Shown here: positions 12,772 to 14,949 of the stretch, piece by piece
How the letters are laid out: each line of letters opens with the position of its first letter
How positions within the stretch are numbered: position 1 is the first letter of the stretch
Assembly: GCA_900772575.1 (NCBI GenBank)
Contig: CAAHEN010000229.1
Span: 1-14,949, forward strand
Reading direction: 5' to 3'
Source: Bacteroidaceae bacterium
Lineage (GTDB): Bacteria; Bacteroidota; Bacteroidia; Bacteroidales; Bacteroidaceae
DNA length: 14,949 nt
Notes under the pieces: generated by a model
Databases searched by the model: none
Told to the model about the DNA's origin: nothing
The model's input: the letters and a program-made list of their open reading frames with translations, nothing else
Program-made: the position numbers and the translations under genes

Positions 12772-12779
12772 TATCTTTG
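12772..12779 (+). promoter_or_regulatory. Predicted -7 box of argS
   Basis: TATCTTTG followed by CAGC fits the extended TAnnTTTGCAGC form also seen before the two transporter genes. The -33 position has no TTG. The leader to the ATG at 12841 is about 55 bases and includes a small TGGCC/GGCCA stem (12789-12793 with 12801-12805). Confidence 0.6.
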
Positions 12780-12840
12780 CAGCTAGCTTGGCCTCGTCAC
12801 GGCCAGAGGATTACACATGCACAACAAGGTCATCACGACA

Positions 12841-14658
12841 ATGAATATCGAACAACAGCTGAGCGCCGACGTGCGCACTGCCGTCAAGGCACTCTATGGG
12901 CAGGACGTGCCCGCCGAACAAATACAACTGCAGAAGACGAAGCGCGAGTTTGAGGGACACCTGACGCTTGTGGTCTTCCCGCTGCTCCGCCTCTCGCACA
13001 AGAAGCCCGAGGACACAGCGGCAGAAATCGGCGCCTGGCTCAAGGCCAACACCGACACCGTGGCCGACTACAACGCCGTCAAGGGCTTTCTCAACCTCGT
13101 CATCGCTCCGGCCAAATGGGTACAGCTGCTCGCCGACGTGGACGCTGACCCGAACTATGGCATCACGGCGCCGACCGACGCCTCGCCGCTCGTGATGATA
13201 GAATACTCGTCGCCCAACACCAACAAGCCGCTCCATCTGGGCCACGTGCGCAACAACCTGCTCGGTTGGGCCCTCGCCCAGATCGTTGCCGCCAACGGCA
13301 ACCGCGTCGTCAAGACCAACATTGTCAATGACCGCGGCATTCACATCTGCAAGTCGATGCTCGCCTGGCTCAAGTATGGCCACGGTGAGACACCGCAGTC
13401 GTCGGGCAAGAAGGGTGACCACCTCATCGGCGACTACTACGTGGCCTTCGACAAGCACTATCGCGCCGAGGTCAAGGAACTGCAGGCCCGCTACGAGGCC
13501 GAAGGGCTTTCCCCCGATGCGGCCAAGGCCAAGGCGGAGAAAGAGGCGCCGCTGATCAAGGAGGCCCACGCCATGCTCGTCAAGTGGGAGCAGGGCGACC
13601 CCGAGGTGCGTGCCCTCTGGCGCAAGATGAATGAGTGGGTCTACGCCGGTTTCGACGAGACTTACAAGGCCCTCGGCGTCAGCTTCGACAAAATCTATTA
13701 CGAGAGTGACACTTACCTCGAGGGCAAGGAGAAGGTGGAAGAGGGCTTGGCCAAGGGCATCTTCTACCGCAAGCCCGACGGCTCCGTTTGGGCAGACCTG
13801 ACGCCTGAGGGGCTCGACGAGAAACTGCTCCTCCGCGCCGACGGCACGAGCGTCTACATGACGCAGGACATCGGCACCGCCAAGCTCCGCTTCCGCGACT
13901 TCCCCATCGACAAGATGATCTATGTCGTCGGCAACGAGCAGAACTACCACTTCCAGGTGCTCTCCATCCTGCTCGACAAGCTCGGTTTCGAGTGGGGCAA
14001 GAGCCTTGTCCACTTCTCCTACGGCATGGTCGAGCTGCCCAACGGCAAGATGAAGAGCCGCGAGGGCACTGTCGTCGACGCCGACGACCTCATCGCCGAG
14101 ATGATTCGCCAGGCCCGCGTCACTGCCGACGAGAGCGGCAAGTTCGACGACATGACCGACGAGGAGAAGGCCAACGTGGCCCGCATCGTCGGTATGGGCG
14201 CCCTCAAGTACTTCCTGCTCAAGGTGGACGCCCGCAAGAACATGCTCTTCAACCCTGAGGAGAGCATCGACTTCAACGGCAACACCGGCCCCTTCATCCA
14301 GTACACCTATGCCCGCATCCGCTCAATCCTGCGCAAGGCGGCCGATGCCGGTATCGACATTCCCGCCACGTTGCCCACCGATGTGGAGCTGTCTGCCAAG
14401 GAAGAGGCCATCGTGCAGCATGTAGCCGACTTTGCCACAGCCGTGCGCCAGGCCGGGCAGGACTATTCCCCCTCGGCCATCGCCGCCTACTGCTACGACC
14501 TGGTCAAGGAGTACAACCAGTTCTACCACGACTTCTCGATTCTGCGCGAGGCCGACCCGAAGAAACAGGCCTTCCGCCTCGTACTCTCACGCAACGTGGC
14601 CAAGGTGGTTCGCCTGGGCATGGGCCTGCTCGGCATCGAAATGCCCGAGCGCATGTAA
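12841..14658 (+). CDS. argS: Arginyl-tRNA synthetase
   Basis: The 605-residue class Ia enzyme charges tRNA-Arg with arginine in the cytoplasm. Domains in order are the N-terminal Arg-tRNA additional domain (about 5-100; EFEGHLTLVVFPLLR), the Rossmann catalytic core, and the DALR anticodon-binding domain at the C-terminus (about 480-605; TYARIRSILRKA near its start and VAKVVRLGMGLLGIEMPERM at the end). The HIGH motif is HLGH at 132-135, within SPNTNKPLHLGHVRNN. The KMSKS equivalent is KMKSREG at 403-409. Both are intact. Two in-frame ATGs are possible: 12817 would add MHNKVITT, while 12841 gives MNIEQQLSADV, which matches the usual start in Bacteroides ArgS, so 12841 is preferred. A long hairpin separates it from the RNase H gene. 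Confidence 0.96.
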   Translation: MNIEQQLSADVRTAVKALYGQDVPAEQIQLQKTKREFEGHLTLVVFPLLRLSHKKPEDTAAEIGAWLKANTDTVADYNAVKGFLNLVIAPAKWVQLLADVDADPNYGITAPTDASPLVMIEYSSPNTNKPLHLGHVRNNLLGWALAQIVAANGNRVVKTNIVNDRGIHICKSMLAWLKYGHGETPQSSGKKGDHLIGDYYVAFDKHYRAEVKELQARYEAEGLSPDAAKAKAEKEAPLIKEAHAMLVKWEQGDPEVRALWRKMNEWVYAGFDETYKALGVSFDKIYYESDTYLEGKEKVEEGLAKGIFYRKPDGSVWADLTPEGLDEKLLLRADGTSVYMTQDIGTAKLRFRDFPIDKMIYVVGNEQNYHFQVLSILLDKLGFEWGKSLVHFSYGMVELPNGKMKSREGTVVDADDLIAEMIRQARVTADESGKFDDMTDEEKANVARIVGMGALKYFLLKVDARKNMLFNPEESIDFNGNTGPFIQYTYARIRSILRKAADAGIDIPATLPTDVELSAKEEAIVQHVADFATAVRQAGQDYSPSAIAAYCYDLVKEYNQFYHDFSILREADPKKQAFRLVLSRNVAKVVRLGMGLLGIEMPERM

Positions 14659-14664
14659 GTGCCT

Positions 14665-14726
14665 GCGAGAGATGTCTCCTCAAACACGGTCCGGCCAAGC
14701 CGGCGGAGTTTGGGGAGACATCTCGC
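14665..14726. repeat. Long near-perfect hairpin between argS and the RNase H gene
   Basis: The left arm 14665-14685 (GCGAGAGATGTCTCCTCAAAC) pairs with the right arm 14708-14726 (GTTTGGGGAGACATCTCGC). All 19 bases of the right arm pair; the left arm has a 2-nt GA bulge and there is one U-G wobble. A second stem, CCGGC/GCCGG (14691-14695 with 14699-14703), caps it. It begins 7 bp after the argS stop codon. No T-run follows on either strand, so it is either an atypical terminator, an mRNA-stabilising end or a dispersed palindromic repeat. Confidence 0.75.
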
Positions 14727-14774
14727 ATAAGGCCGTGGAGCCGTCACCGCGTCATTAAAAGCATCGCTTACCCT

Positions 14775-14949
14775 ATGTCCAAGCGCAAGCCGAAATACTA
14801 CGTCGTCTGGCACGGTGCCGAACCGGGCATCTACCGCAACTGGCCCGACTGCGAGCGACAGGTTAAAGGCTTCGCCGGTGCCCGCTACAAGTCGTATGCC
14901 ACCGCCGAGGAGGCCGAGGCCGCCTTCGCCAGCGTACCGCCGGCGCGAA
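14775..14949 (+). CDS. rnhA: Ribonuclease H1, N-terminal fragment (viroplasmin-type domain)
   Basis: Only the first 58 codons are present; the gene runs off the window. The sequence KYYVVWHGAEPGIYRNWPDC (7-26), followed by QVKGFAGARYKSY and an acidic AEEAEAAF helix, is the small viroplasmin / RNase HI N-terminal domain that binds RNA:DNA hybrids. In Bacteroidota this domain precedes an RNase H catalytic domain, which should lie just downstream but cannot be seen. The complete enzyme would remove RNA from RNA-DNA hybrids, such as R-loops and Okazaki primers. The ATG at 14775 gives MSKRKPKYYVVW, a normal basic start. No clear TAnnTTTG box lies in the 48 bp after the hairpin. Confidence 0.85.
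   Translation, partial: MSKRKPKYYVVWHGAEPGIYRNWPDCERQVKGFAGARYKSYATAEEAEAAFASVPPAR

Noticed and set aside
12811..14013. 400-codon open frame on the minus strand opposite argS
   Set aside because: It is the antisense shadow of a clear ArgS; the Val/Leu/Asp/His-rich translation has no recognisable motif.
1..14949. CRISPR arrays, tRNA or rRNA genes, transposases, integrases
   Set aside because: Reading through the window I found no regularly spaced repeats, tRNA-like GGTTCGAATCC arms, or recombinase motifs. A tRNAscan or IS search would settle this.

Overview
The window looks like a GC-rich member of the Bacteroidales (Bacteroidota), possibly Prevotellaceae or a relative. This rests on the recurrent TAnnTTTG promoter element upstream of most transcripts, the lack of convincing Shine-Dalgarno sites, an RNase H1 that begins with a viroplasmin-type domain, an arginyl-tRNA synthetase N-terminus of the Bacteroides type, and signal peptides typical of the phylum. 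All recognised genes lie on the + strand. The genus cannot be fixed from the sequence alone.

Layout: 1-315 is the C-terminal end of an LTA-synthase/sulfatase-family membrane protein. 389-1387 is nadA (quinolinate synthase), closed by a clear terminator. 1538-3313 is a secreted GH29 alpha-L-fucosidase. 3314-3981 is a 668-bp non-coding stretch of lower GC. It holds a good promoter, an 18-bp hairpin at the predicted 5' end, a set of mutually exclusive hairpins ending in a terminator-like stem, and then a cluster of short direct repeats. 3982-5190 is an orphan AAA ATPase with a DUF4143-type C-terminus, also of lower GC than its neighbours. 5427-7097 is an AspT/YidE-type transporter with two RCK_C domains, and 7183-8547 is a MATE-family exporter. 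8645-9838 is a secreted GH33 sialidase. 10045-12482 is a tight run of three FKBP-type peptidyl-prolyl isomerases predicted to sit in the cytoplasm, on a membrane as a lipoprotein, and in the periplasm. 12841-14658 is argS. 14775-14949 is the start of an RNase H1 gene cut by the window end.

Most of the window is ordinary housekeeping plus host-glycan enzymes: the fucosidase and sialidase remove terminal fucose and sialic acid from mucin-type glycans. The less ordinary parts are the non-coding region before the AAA ATPase, which resembles a stand-alone structured RNA or an attenuator; the three-compartment FKBP operon; and several long, nearly perfect hairpins placed at transcript starts or between genes. 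No CRISPR array, tRNA, rRNA, transposase or integrase was seen.
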